A stretch of DNA of 64,000 nt from Streptomonospora nanhaiensis (lineage in GTDB: Bacteria > Actinomycetota > Actinomycetes > Streptosporangiales > Streptosporangiaceae): NCBI RefSeq assembly GCF_026642255.1, contig NZ_CP113264.1, positions 6,696,001 to 6,760,000 of the forward strand, in the 5' to 3' direction. Below the pieces are notes generated by a model. That model did no database searches. It was not told the DNA's origin and saw only the letters and a list, made by a program, of their open reading frames with translations. Of the stretch, positions 48,830-57,067 are shown piece after piece. A program made the position numbers and the translations under genes. Numbering within the stretch: the stretch's first letter is position 1; each line of letters starts with the position of its first letter.

Positions 48830-49384
48830 GTGATCCAGCCGAGAGCCGCCTCGGACGCGGCTCGCACCGATCGCGAGCTCGTGGTGCTGCTCGACGAGGA
48901 GTACCAGCGGGTAGGGGTGGCCGACAAGGCCACCGTGCACACCGGGGACACCCCGCTGCACCTGGCGTTCTCGTGCTACGTCCTGGACGCGGACGACAGG
49001 GTGCTGCTCACGCGGCGGGCCCTCGGCAAGACCACCTGGCCCGGTGTGTGGACCAACAGCTGCTGCGGCCATCCCGCGCCGGAGGAGGGGTTCGAGGAGG
49101 CCGTGCGCCGCCGCGCGGGGCAGGAGCTGGGGCTGGCCGTGGGCGGGGTGCGGTCCGCGCTGCCGGACTTCCGCTACCGGGCCGTGTCCGCCGAGGGGAT
49201 CGTCGAGAACGAGTTCTGCCCGGTGTTCTGGGCCCGGGCCGAGGGGGAGCCCTCCCCCAACCCGGAGGAGGTCGCCGAGTACGCGTGGGTGGAGTGGGCG
49301 GACCTGGTGGCGGTCGCCGGGCGCACGCCGTGGCTGCTGAGCCCGTGGGCCGTGGAGCAGATCCCCCGGCTCGACGCCCTCTGA
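48830..49384 (+). CDS. idi: Isopentenyl-diphosphate delta-isomerase, type I
   Basis: 184 residues from the GTG at 48830, which has AAGGGGAG four bases upstream; ATGs at 48794, 48803 and 48812 are in frame but lack ribosome sites. The enzyme interconverts IPP and DMAPP for isoprenoid synthesis. Type I landmarks: HLAFSCYVLDADDRVLLTRR (Nudix-like fold), TWPGVWTNSCCGHP with the catalytic Cys, Nudix-box-like EEGFEEAVRRRAGQELG and VENEFCPVFWA with the catalytic Glu. Actinobacteria mostly use the MEP pathway, where this enzyme is helpful but not essential. No terpene or carotenoid genes are adjacent. Confidence 0.94.
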   Translation: MIQPRAASDAARTDRELVVLLDEEYQRVGVADKATVHTGDTPLHLAFSCYVLDADDRVLLTRRALGKTTWPGVWTNSCCGHPAPEEGFEEAVRRRAGQELGLAVGGVRSALPDFRYRAVSAEGIVENEFCPVFWARAEGEPSPNPEEVAEYAWVEWADLVAVAGRTPWLLSPWAVEQIPRLDAL

Positions 49385-49409
49385 GCGCCCGGCCGCCCCG
49401 GCCGGGCGC
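49385..49409 (+). terminator. idi terminator
   Basis: Perfect 11-bp stem with a three-base loop directly after the stop codon. Confidence 0.7.
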
Positions 49410-49549
49410 CGGGGTGGCCGGAACGCCGGAGCGGTCGGACGGCGCACCCGGGTCCCGTGAGAACCCGGTCCCCGGCCGGAGGTGCTGAAGGCGGCGCTCC
49501 CTGGGTAGGACCGGGATGGGTGCCCCCTCTTCCCCTGGAGCTGAGACCC

Positions 49550-50272
49550 ATGGCCGCAAGCCCTGACGGGCGGTTGCTCCGTCCCGCCGCCCTCGTCGTC
49601 GACGTCCTCGACACCCTCTTCCCCCTCGGCCCCCTGGAATGGCGCTTCCGGGAGGCCGGGATCCCCCGGGTGCTCATGACCCGCTGGTCGGACCACCTGC
49701 TGCGCGACTCGTTCGCCCTGGCCCTGACGGACGGCGGGCCGGGGTCCGGGGACGGCCGCTCCTTCGAGGACGTCGTCCGGGGCGCCCTCCGGGACATCAC
49801 CGGCCACCAGATCGCGCCGGCGGCGGAGGACGCGATCATCGAGGGGCTGGCCTGGCTGGACCCCCGCCCCGAGGCCTCCGCGGCCCTCGCCGCCGCACGC
49901 GGCGCCGGTCTCGGGGTGGCCACCCTGGGCAACGGCGACGCCGGGCTGCACCGCGCCCTGCTGGAGCGGGCGGACCTGCTGGACCTGGTGGACCACGTCG
50001 TCGCCGCGCGTCCGACGAGCGACTGGAAGCCCGCACCCGGCGCCTACCTGGCCGCCGCGCGGGCCCTGGGCCTCCCCCCGGAGCGGGTGGGCCTGGTCAG
50101 CGGCCACGGCTGGGACGTGGCCGGCGCCCGCCGGACGGGGCTGGTGACGGGCTGGTCCGGACACCTGGAGGGTCGTTTCCCCTCGCTGTTCGCCCCGCCG
50201 GACGCCTCCGGCCGCGACCTGGCCGAGACGGTCGACCGGCTCCTCGCCCTGCCCGCGGCTCCCGTGGCCTGA
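49550..50272 (+). CDS. HAD-superfamily hydrolase (haloacid dehalogenase-like)
   Basis: 240 residues with the type I cap of haloacid dehalogenases. Motif I ALVVDVLDTLFPLGPLEWRF holds the nucleophile Asp but with Leu-Asp in place of the usual Tyr/Asn-Gly before Thr; motif II is in VATLGNGDAG; the Lys is in SDWKPAPGAYLAAARALGL; motif III is GLVSGHGWDVAGARRTGL, which has His-Gly-Trp-Asp. The cap contains EWRFREAGIPRVLMTRWSDH. It probably hydrolyses a small phospho- or halo-acid. ATG at 49550 has GGAG nine bases upstream. Confidence 0.87.
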   Translation: MAASPDGRLLRPAALVVDVLDTLFPLGPLEWRFREAGIPRVLMTRWSDHLLRDSFALALTDGGPGSGDGRSFEDVVRGALRDITGHQIAPAAEDAIIEGLAWLDPRPEASAALAAARGAGLGVATLGNGDAGLHRALLERADLLDLVDHVVAARPTSDWKPAPGAYLAAARALGLPPERVGLVSGHGWDVAGARRTGLVTGWSGHLEGRFPSLFAPPDASGRDLAETVDRLLALPAAPVA

Positions 50273-50431
50273 CCCGCTCCGCCCCACCGCCGTGCCCCGT
50301 CCCCGGGGACGGTTCCGGCGCACGGACCCGCCACGGGCACGGGGGCACCGGGGACGGGAGCCGCGGAGCCGGAACGGCCCGGCGCTCCACGGTCCTGCGG
50401 TCCACGGCCCGGCGGCCGGACGATCAGGGGG

Positions 50432-50731
50432 TCAGCCCTCCCAGGACCGGTCGTACTCGGGGTGGGTCCGGTAGACCGCGGCGAGGTACTTGACCGCCAG
50501 CCGCCAGGCCAGCAGCTCGGACCAGGGGTCGCCGCCGCCGGTGTCCGCCTGGGGGCCGGGGGTGAGGCTGCGCATGCTCGCGTGGTGCGCGTCGGCGTAC
50601 CCGCGGACGATGTTGCGCTTGGCCGCGACCTCCGCCAGGGCCCGGTCCCGGCCGCGCGCTCCCACGGGCACGGCCTTCGACGCGCGTTCGTCCTCGTCCA
50701 GACGCGCGTTCAGGAACTCGACGATGGTCAA
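50432..50731 (-). CDS. DUF6221 family protein
   Basis: 99 residues from a TTG at 50731, which has GGGGAG eight bases upstream and gives the typical family start (L/M)TIVEFLNARLDEDERASK. The LAEVAAKRNIVRGYADAHHA block and a C-terminal WRLAVKYLAAVYRTHPEYD complete the domain. DUF6221 proteins are abundant in actinomycetes, often near phage-like or regulatory genes, and have no known function. An ATG at 50785 is possible but would add a segment outside the family. Confidence 0.8.
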   Translation of the reverse strand: MTIVEFLNARLDEDERASKAVPVGARGRDRALAEVAAKRNIVRGYADAHHASMRSLTPGPQADTGGGDPWSELLAWRLAVKYLAAVYRTHPEYDRSWEG

Positions 50732-50828
50732 CGGACAACTCCCCTTCTGTCCCCCTTGCCCGGCACAGGGGTCAGTATCTGCCATAAATCCGGTCCGGGC
50801 CACTTCGTCCGGATGCTCACGAGCACGC

Positions 50829-50867
50829 CTCCGGAGCCGGGCCGGGGGCCGCGGCCCGGCTCCGGAG
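50829..50867 (-). terminator. Terminator of the GlnX/GlnH/PknG operon
   Basis: Perfect 16-bp stem with a seven-base loop, 94 bases downstream of the glnH stop on the minus strand. A 12-bp palindrome CCCGTGCACGGG (50929-50940) lies between. Confidence 0.65.
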
Positions 50868-50961
50868 ACGCCCCTCCCGGGTCCCTCCGGCACGGCCGTC
50901 CGACGGGGCGTGTCCGGGGGCGGGGCTCCCCGTGCACGGGACCGCGAGCCCTGTCAGGCCG

Positions 50962-51825
50962 TCAGGCACAGCCCTCGAACTGGGGGACGCTGTCCAGCGT
51001 CTCCAGACCCGTTCCGTCGAACCACCTGCTCAGCATGTCGTCGGCCACCCCGTCCTGGTACATCTTGCTGATGGCCCTGTTCACGGCCTCGCACGCCGCC
51101 ACGTCCCCGTATCGCAGGCCCACACCGTACTTCTCGTCGGTGAAGGGATTGCCGACGAGCCGGAACTCACCGGGGCTCTGGGTCTGGAACCCGGCGAGGA
51201 TCAGGTTGTCCGTGGACACCGCGTCCACATCGCCCTCCCGCAGCAGGTCGATGCAGTCCGTGTAGGTCGGCTCCTCCGTCGGGACCACGTCGATGCCGAG
51301 GCCCTCGGTGATGCGGGTGGTGGAGTTGGACCCCTCGCCCTGGCAGACGTCGAGCCCCTCCAGGTCGCGGACGCCGCCGATCTCCGCGGCGTCGGAGCGC
51401 ACGAGCACGTCCTGCTTGGCCACGTAGTAGGGGCCGGCGAACGTGACCTCGGTCTTGCGGACCGGGGTGATGGAGTAGGTCGCCACCACCATGTCCACGC
51501 GGCGGCCCGACACCAGCAGCGGGTCCTCGACGTCCAGCACGTCCTCCCGCTGGTCGGACGTGACGCCCACGAACTCCACGCTCCCCTCGGGGATCCCCAG
51601 CTCCCCGGCGATGTACAGCGCCACGTCGACGTCGAAGCCCTCGAAGCCGCCCTCCCCGTCCTCCAGCCCGAGGCCGGGCTGGTCCGCCTTGACCCCCACG
51701 GTCAGGGAGGTGGCGTCCACCAGCGACTCCTCCTCGCCCAGCACCGCCGAGCAGGCGGACATCCCCGACACCGCCGCGGCGGCCAGGGCGGCCGCGGCGA
51801 CGGTGCGGCGGTGTCGAAACATCAT
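50962..51825 (-). CDS. glnH: Glutamate/aspartate-binding lipoprotein, GlnH-like
   Basis: 287 residues, periplasmic binding protein type 2. Signal peptide with lipobox SGMSAC (Cys25). The family core is clear: LTVGVKADQPGLGLED, GFEGFDVDVALYIAGELGIP, MVVATYSITPVRKTEVTFAG, PYYVAKQDVLV and TDEKYGVGLRYGD. No ABC permease or ATPase genes are adjacent; instead it is the last gene of the PknG operon, after glnX. In Mycobacterium GlnH binds Asp/Glu and signals through GlnX to PknG rather than serving transport, so the same sensing role is inferred. 25 bases after glnX. Confidence 0.92.
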   Translation of the reverse strand: MMFRHRRTVAAAALAAAAVSGMSACSAVLGEEESLVDATSLTVGVKADQPGLGLEDGEGGFEGFDVDVALYIAGELGIPEGSVEFVGVTSDQREDVLDVEDPLLVSGRRVDMVVATYSITPVRKTEVTFAGPYYVAKQDVLVRSDAAEIGGVRDLEGLDVCQGEGSNSTTRITEGLGIDVVPTEEPTYTDCIDLLREGDVDAVSTDNLILAGFQTQSPGEFRLVGNPFTDEKYGVGLRYGDVAACEAVNRAISKMYQDGVADDMLSRWFDGTGLETLDSVPQFEGCA

Positions 51826-51850
51826 CGGCCTGTTCCTCGTCTCTAGGGGG

Positions 51851-53515
51851 TCAGCGGTACTCGGCCAGCCGGGGGCGCACCCCGAGCACGACGAGTGCGA
51901 GCAGGGCGAGCGCTCCGACGGGCAGCAGCCACGACCACGGGGCCAGGGCGGAGTCGCCGCGGGCGATGCCCGCCGTGAACGCCTCCTTGTGCTGTCCGGT
52001 CAGCTCGTCGAGAGCCTGCTCGTAGGCGCGGAAGGCGCCGTCCTCCGCGTGGGCGATCTCCATCCGGACGGCGACGGCGGAGTCGAGGTCGCCCGCCTCG
52101 ACCGCCGCGCGCAGTTCACGGTCCCTGTCCTGGAGGGCGTTGTAGGACACCAGCACGTCGGCGAGCGCGCCCTCCTGCCCCGGCAGCAGCGAGTCGCCGG
52201 CGTTCTCCCCCAGGTAGCCGAGCGCGACGGGGGCGTCCCCGTCGGCCCTGCCGCCCTCGGACTGCTCCGACGACGCGGCGGCCACCTCGTCGATCGCCGC
52301 GTAGTAGTCCTCCAGGTTGTCGGCCGGGCGGAACAGCACCTGCTGCGCCCGCTCCAGGTACACCTGCTGGTAGTTGTCGGCGTGGGTCGGATCGACCAGG
52401 TAACGGCTCTGGTCGGCCTGCATGTCGGTGGAGATCGCCCCTGCACGGGACAGCGCCATCGCCGCGTCCAGGCCCTCCTCCTTCGCGTCGCGCTGGTGTT
52501 CGCCGCTGGTGACGAGCGCGAGGACCACGCCGGCGGTGAGCAGGAGCGTCCCGGCGGTCGCGGCGAGCACGGGGACGTTGACCCGGCGGCGGAAGCGCAC
52601 CCGCAGGTAGAGCTGGAGGCCGACCAGCGAGACGAGCGTCACCACGCCGGCGGAGCCCACCCACACCAGGCCGAGCGCGACGGCCGACTGGCCCTCCTCG
52701 TGGTGGGCGCGGATGATCGCCGACGAGTCCAGGCTCACGTTGAACGCCTTGGGCAGGAGCTCCGTGTGCATCAGACGGGTGGCCTGTCGGTACGACACCA
52801 GCGCCGTCGCGTCCACCTCGCCCGGAGGGGCCTGGGCCTCGTCGTTGCGGAGCCGGGCGTCGGTGGCCAGCTGCTCGTACTCGCCCATGCCGTCGAGGAC
52901 GGCCTGGAGGTCCAGTTCCTGGACGCTGCGCTCCTCGGCCCTGCCTTCCCCGGCGCCGTCTTCACCGGTGGCGGCCTCCCCGGCACCGCCCTCCTCGGCG
53001 TTGTCCTCGATGAGGGAGGCGGCCTGGAGCAGCGCCTCGTTGGCCCTGCTCCGGCTCTCCTCGTAGCGCTCCACCGCCTCGTCGCGGCCCGAGCCCAGGC
53101 CGTGGTCGGTGCCCATGAGCAGGATGTCGGCCAGCTGGGCGTCCATGTCGGCGAGGGCGAGGTACAGGTCGGTGGTCGTCATGGCCTGCGGTCCGGCCCC
53201 GTGGCCGACCACGTCCAGGCCCTCGCGCGCCTGGTTGAGGGTGAGGGTCGCCGAGCCGAACAGCCCCGCGACGGACACCAGGCACACCACCGTCAGCAGC
53301 CACACCCGGGCCGGGGTGGTGCGGAGCCAGCGGCGTGCGCCGGCCACGCGGTCACGCGCGTAACCGCCGGTCCGCGTGTCGGCGCCCCCGGGGAGGGCGG
53401 GCGGGCCGACCACCGCTCCGGCGTCCCGGGCGCCGCGCGCGGGGGACGCCCCGGAGGGGGCCGGCGGAGAGCCGGGGCGGTCACGGCCCAGCTCCTGGTC
53501 GGAGTCGGGGGGCAT
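51851..53515 (-). CDS. glnX: GlnX-like membrane signal-transmission protein
   Basis: 554 residues. Disordered N-terminus, then a symmetric layout: TM1 (about 71-91), a ~185-residue helical outside domain, TM2 (278-303), TM3 (313-336), a second ~190-residue helical outside domain and TM4 (about 527-545). The two outside regions resemble four-helix sensor bundles of chemoreceptors. Position beside glnH and in the pknG operon, and topology, match mycobacterial GlnX, which contacts GlnH outside and controls PknG inside. An acidic low-complexity insert (EDNAEEGGAGEAATGEDGAG) interrupts the first domain. ATG at 53515 (TTG at 53518 possible), nine bases after the FHA gene. Confidence 0.88.
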   Translation of the reverse strand: MPPDSDQELGRDRPGSPPAPSGASPARGARDAGAVVGPPALPGGADTRTGGYARDRVAGARRWLRTTPARVWLLTVVCLVSVAGLFGSATLTLNQAREGLDVVGHGAGPQAMTTTDLYLALADMDAQLADILLMGTDHGLGSGRDEAVERYEESRSRANEALLQAASLIEDNAEEGGAGEAATGEDGAGEGRAEERSVQELDLQAVLDGMGEYEQLATDARLRNDEAQAPPGEVDATALVSYRQATRLMHTELLPKAFNVSLDSSAIIRAHHEEGQSAVALGLVWVGSAGVVTLVSLVGLQLYLRVRFRRRVNVPVLAATAGTLLLTAGVVLALVTSGEHQRDAKEEGLDAAMALSRAGAISTDMQADQSRYLVDPTHADNYQQVYLERAQQVLFRPADNLEDYYAAIDEVAAASSEQSEGGRADGDAPVALGYLGENAGDSLLPGQEGALADVLVSYNALQDRDRELRAAVEAGDLDSAVAVRMEIAHAEDGAFRAYEQALDELTGQHKEAFTAGIARGDSALAPWSWLLPVGALALLALVVLGVRPRLAEYR

Positions 53516-53524
53516 CAACGGGGT

Positions 53525-54247
53525 TCACCCCTTCTGGACGATGATGACGGTCCATGCTCCGACGTAGATCCGGTCACTGTCATACAGGGGCACCTCCACC
53601 TTGCGGGGGATCATGTTGGCGGTCCCGTTGATCATGGTCCCGTTCGTGGACCCGGGGTCGACGATCGACCAGGTCCCGTCGGGCTGGGCGACCAGGATCG
53701 CGTGGATGTGGGAGATCGCCGGGTCGCCCTTCGGCCCGCCCAGGTCGATCTCGGGCGTGAAGCCCCTGGACGCGCTGCGGCGGCCGATGTGGACCCGGTC
53801 GCCCTTCAGGCTCACCCGGCGCTGCTTGTTCACCGAGGGGAAGGCGATCTGGGCGGGGTCGAGCATGCCCCGGTCGACCATGTACTGGTAGTAGGCGGGA
53901 TCGGCCACGACGATGACCCGCCAGCGCGGCGCGGCCGGGGCGCCGTCCTGTTCGGAGCCCCCGCGTGTGTGGCTGCCGGACTGCGAGGCGAAGTCGTAAC
54001 CGCACTCCTCGCAGAAGCGCCCGGTGCGGGAGGTCGAGCACTCGGGGCAGGGGCCGCCCCTGGGCGCGACGGGCGGCCGCCGCGGCGCGGGGGCGCGCGG
54101 CGGCGCCGGACGGCCCGCGGGGGCCTCCGGCGGCGGGGGCCGGTACGGCTGGGGCGGCGGCGAGGGGGAGTGCGCCTGGAGGCGCAGCCCGCAGGTGTCG
54201 CAGAAGTCAGTCGCCGTCGAGTGGTGCCCGGAGGGGCAACTCGGCAT
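53525..54247 (-). CDS. FHA-domain protein with zinc-ribbon repeats
   Basis: 240 residues. N-terminal zinc ribbons: a degenerate one (Cys4, Cys16, Cys19; ATDFCDTCG) and an intact one (Cys67, Cys70, Cys79, Cys82; CPECSTSRTGRFCEECG) separated by a Pro-rich linker. The C-terminal FHA domain (about 150-225) has Gly-Arg (HIGRRS), Ser-His (AISHIH) and Asn (STNGT), the residues that bind phosphothreonine. Located with PknG, it is the natural candidate effector, comparable to GarA/OdhI, but it lacks their N-terminal ETTS phosphorylation motif and has an extra ~140 residues, so it is not a simple orthologue. Confidence 0.9.
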   Translation of the reverse strand: MPSCPSGHHSTATDFCDTCGLRLQAHSPSPPPQPYRPPPPEAPAGRPAPPRAPAPRRPPVAPRGGPCPECSTSRTGRFCEECGYDFASQSGSHTRGGSEQDGAPAAPRWRVIVVADPAYYQYMVDRGMLDPAQIAFPSVNKQRRVSLKGDRVHIGRRSASRGFTPEIDLGGPKGDPAISHIHAILVAQPDGTWSIVDPGSTNGTMINGTANMIPRKVEVPLYDSDRIYVGAWTVIIVQKG

Positions 54248-54256
54248 GGGTCCCTC

Positions 54257-55606
54257 CTACCCGGGGCCGGGGGCGCCGTGGGTTCCGGTCCCGTCCCCGG
54301 GCCGGGTCCGCACGGTCCGGGTCGAGTTGGTGTCCAGGGTCATCTCGTCGACCTTGTCGACGCCGGGCTTGAGACGGACGGCGCCGGTGACCGGGTCGAG
54401 GACCTCGACCACCTTTCCGAGGAGTCTCGCGGTCTCCGTGTCACCCGTCTCCTCCGCGAGGGCGACGGCACGGCCCAACCGCGTGGTGGCGGTGTTCTCG
54501 TCCCCGTCGCGACGGGCCGCGAGCCCGTCCTGAATGGCCTGGGCCAGTTCGACCTGGCCGGTGTAGTGCGCCACCCGCGGGTTGATCCGGGTGGCCGTGG
54601 CCTCGTCCGCCGTCCACTCCGCGAGGATGTTGCCGGAGGCGAGGACCTGGTCCTCCGCGCCCCCGGTCCCGGGGAGGACCACACGCACCCACCCGGCGCG
54701 CAGCTGCCGTCCGGGGTCGCCCGCGGGCACCTCCACGCACACGTGGTAGTCGCGGTTCTCCGTGCCCCACGACCCCGTGGGGTAGTCGCCCGCCTGGGGC
54801 GCGCGCGCCACCGCCCGGTGGGTGAGCTCCTGCACCGTGGGCGACACCTGCTTGACGTAGCGCACCACGGAGTTCTGCGGGGTCCACAGCCGCAGGACGA
54901 CGTCCGCGACGGCCTTGCCCATGGACGCCTGGGCCATGGCGCGGAAGTCGGCGGCCAGGTCGGCGGGGTCGGCGACGAGGCCGGGGCCGCCGCCGAGCAG
55001 CGCGGAGTCGATACGGCGCAGGTCGTCGACCCTCCAGTCGGTGCCCACGCCCCGGCAGTCGCACACGAACCGGCCGGTGACCTGCCGCAGGACCCGCTCG
55101 AACTCCTCGGCGACCTCGTTGTTCCGACCGTCGGTGAGCAGGATGGCGTGCTTGATGCCGTCGTCCACGGTGGCGAACAGCTCCGCGGCGAGGGACAGCC
55201 AGGCGCCCATCCGGGTGCCGCCGTCGGCGCGCAGCCCGCCGATGGCGTCCAGGGCCTCGGCCCTGGTGACGGCGTCCACCTCGACGAACCGCCGCTCACC
55301 CTCGGGGAAGGCCATGCGTGCCTTGCTGCCGCCGCTGATCAGGGCGAACCTGACCCCCTCGCGCAGCGTCTCCACGGCCGCGCGGGCGGCGCGCTTGGCC
55401 TCGTGGAGCTTCTCCCCGTACATCGAACCGGAGGTGTCGACGATGATCACCTCGGAGGCGCGCACCGAGGACCCCACCAGGACGGGGCTGCGGGAGGTGA
55501 CGCTGACGACGGCGTGCACCTCGCGCCCGCCGATGGGCAGGAACCTGTTCTGGTCGACGTCGATCCGGAACTCCGGTTCGGCGGACCGGTCAGTCCTGTT
55601 CGGCAC
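54257..55606 (-). CDS. von Willebrand factor A domain protein
   Basis: 449 residues. VWA domain at ~50-230 with an intact MIDAS metal site: DTSGS at 57-61 (VIIVDTSGSMYGEK), the Thr-bearing middle and AILLTDGRNN. The C-terminal half is beta-rich with VRVVLPGTGGAEDQVLASGN and a helical stretch ending in TLDTNSTRTVRTRPGD, where Thr-rich sequence could be phosphorylated. No signal peptide, so cytoplasmic. VWA domains mediate metal-dependent protein binding; here it probably scaffolds the kinase, phosphatase and FHA proteins. GTG start lies within the end of the phosphatase gene (17-base overlap). Confidence 0.9.
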   Translation of the reverse strand: MPNRTDRSAEPEFRIDVDQNRFLPIGGREVHAVVSVTSRSPVLVGSSVRASEVIIVDTSGSMYGEKLHEAKRAARAAVETLREGVRFALISGGSKARMAFPEGERRFVEVDAVTRAEALDAIGGLRADGGTRMGAWLSLAAELFATVDDGIKHAILLTDGRNNEVAEEFERVLRQVTGRFVCDCRGVGTDWRVDDLRRIDSALLGGGPGLVADPADLAADFRAMAQASMGKAVADVVLRLWTPQNSVVRYVKQVSPTVQELTHRAVARAPQAGDYPTGSWGTENRDYHVCVEVPAGDPGRQLRAGWVRVVLPGTGGAEDQVLASGNILAEWTADEATATRINPRVAHYTGQVELAQAIQDGLAARRDGDENTATTRLGRAVALAEETGDTETARLLGKVVEVLDPVTGAVRLKPGVDKVDEMTLDTNSTRTVRTRPGDGTGTHGAPGPG

Positions 55607-57050
55607 GGGGACCCCCTTGCTCGGTGGGTACGGGGATGAGGACCGCGGTGATGTTGTCCTTGCCGCCGGCCCTCAGAGCGAGGCTGATGTAGGTACGGGC
55701 GGCCTCATGGGGCCTGGCCCCCGCTCCCGGCACCGCGTCGGTCAGCGACTGCGCCTCGGGGTAGTAGTTCCACAGGCCGTCGCTGCACAGGAGGACGGTG
55801 CCGGGCCCGGTCGGGGTGACGGTGGTGATGTGCGCGTCGATCTCGCCGGAGTCGGCGCCCATCCACGCGATGAGGGCGTGCGCGTTGGCCGACCTCATGG
55901 CCTCCTCGCGGGAGAGCGCCCCCATCTGCACCATGGCCTCGCTCCAGGAGTCGTCCCGGGTGAGCAGCGCCGACGCGCTGGACCTGGGCCCTCCGGAGAG
56001 CCAGTAGGCGCGGCTGTCCCCGACCCAGCCGACGGTGACCGTCCCGGCGGCGGGGTCCACGACCGCGGACACGAACGTGCACGCGGGCGCGGAGTCGAGC
56101 GACTCGGCGATCCCCGCGACGGCCTCGGCCGCCCTGGTCATCGCCGCGGCGGTGGCCTCGCGGGGGTCGGCGCCCCGGCGGATCTGCTCCGCGAGGACCG
56201 TCGCCCCCGTCTCCGCGGTGACCCGGGAGGCCTCGTCGGACCGGGGCGAGCTGGACACGCCGTCGCAGACCACGGCGCAGACCGTGCCCGGCGCGCGGGG
56301 GTCGTCCGCGGCGACGACGCGGATGGCCATGGCGTCCTCGTTGCGCCGGTGGCGGAGCCCGCGGTCGCTGACGCCCGCGGCCGCGTCCGTGCGCACCTCG
56401 ACGTGGTCGCGCCCGGTGGGCTGGAGGAACCCGCACTTCTCGCAGTAGCCGTCGCCGACCCGGCCCGGGCACCACGCGCACATCTCGGGGTTGGTGGACT
56501 GGACGGGGCTGCTGCCCACGGCGGGCGGCGGCCAGTCGGGCGCCGGGGCGGGCGGCGCGGCCGGGGCCGGCGCCCCGGCAGGGGCGGGCGGCGCGGCGGT
56601 CAGGGGTCTCAGGGAGTCCCGGCGTATCGGCTGGGTGGTGAACGAGTCGGCCCCGTGCCGTCCCGGGTCCGCCTCGGGTCCGCCGCCCCTCGGACGGCCT
56701 CCCCCGGCGGGGGGCGCGTCGGCGGCGGGCGCGGCCGGGGGCGCGGTCCCGGCCCCGGGCGCGGGGGCGCGGGTGGCGCGGGTGGCGCCGTTGAGGCTCA
56801 CCTGCGGAGCCGTCGGCCCACCGTCGGCCGGGACGAGTCCGGGGCGGGGGCCGCCCCCCGCGCCACCGCCGCCGACCGGCCCCCGTGTGGCGCCGGACAT
56901 GCTCTGCTGGGGGGCCGTGGGCACGTTGTCGGGGCGCTCCGCGGGGGCGCCCCCCTCCCGCTCCGGGAGGGGGCGGCCGCACCCCTCGCAGAAGACGTCT
57001 CCCGCCGCCGCCCTGTCCGAGCAGGCAGGGCAGGTCCGCACCGTTGTCAT
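55590..57050 (-). CDS. PP2C-family Ser/Thr phosphatase with two zinc ribbons
   Basis: 486 residues. Two CxxC...CxxCG ribbons: Cys7/10/21/24 and Cys191/194/203/206, joined by a Pro/Ala-rich linker holding two repeats TAPQQSMSGATR and TAPQVSLNGATR, likely phosphosites. The PP2C domain (about 217-480) is intact: RHRRNEDAMAI, VCDGVSSS, GWVGDSRAYWLS, LLCSDGLWNY and GGKDNITAVLI give the metal-binding Asp residues. It presumably reverses phosphorylation by the neighbouring PknG. ATG at 57050, 17 bases after the pknG stop. Confidence 0.93.
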   Translation of the reverse strand: MTTVRTCPACSDRAAAGDVFCEGCGRPLPEREGGAPAERPDNVPTAPQQSMSGATRGPVGGGGAGGGPRPGLVPADGGPTAPQVSLNGATRATRAPAPGAGTAPPAAPAADAPPAGGGRPRGGGPEADPGRHGADSFTTQPIRRDSLRPLTAAPPAPAGAPAPAAPPAPAPDWPPPAVGSSPVQSTNPEMCAWCPGRVGDGYCEKCGFLQPTGRDHVEVRTDAAAGVSDRGLRHRRNEDAMAIRVVAADDPRAPGTVCAVVCDGVSSSPRSDEASRVTAETGATVLAEQIRRGADPREATAAAMTRAAEAVAGIAESLDSAPACTFVSAVVDPAAGTVTVGWVGDSRAYWLSGGPRSSASALLTRDDSWSEAMVQMGALSREEAMRSANAHALIAWMGADSGEIDAHITTVTPTGPGTVLLCSDGLWNYYPEAQSLTDAVPGAGARPHEAARTYISLALRAGGKDNITAVLIPVPTEQGGPRAEQD

Positions 57051-57067
57051 AGCCGTTCCCTCGATCC

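Noticed and set aside
50962..51825. Calling glnH part of a glutamine ABC import system
   Set aside because: No permease or ATPase is adjacent; the operon context matches the PknG/GlnX sensing pathway instead.
53525..54247. Calling the FHA protein GarA/OdhI
   Set aside because: It has an FHA domain in a PknG operon but lacks the ETTS phosphorylation motif and has extra zinc ribbons; only the domain is asserted.
51491..55639. A 1382-codon open frame on the plus strand opposite the signalling operon
   Set aside because: Translation is Arg/Gly/His-rich low complexity without domains and lies antisense to four well-defined genes; it is a high-GC shadow frame.
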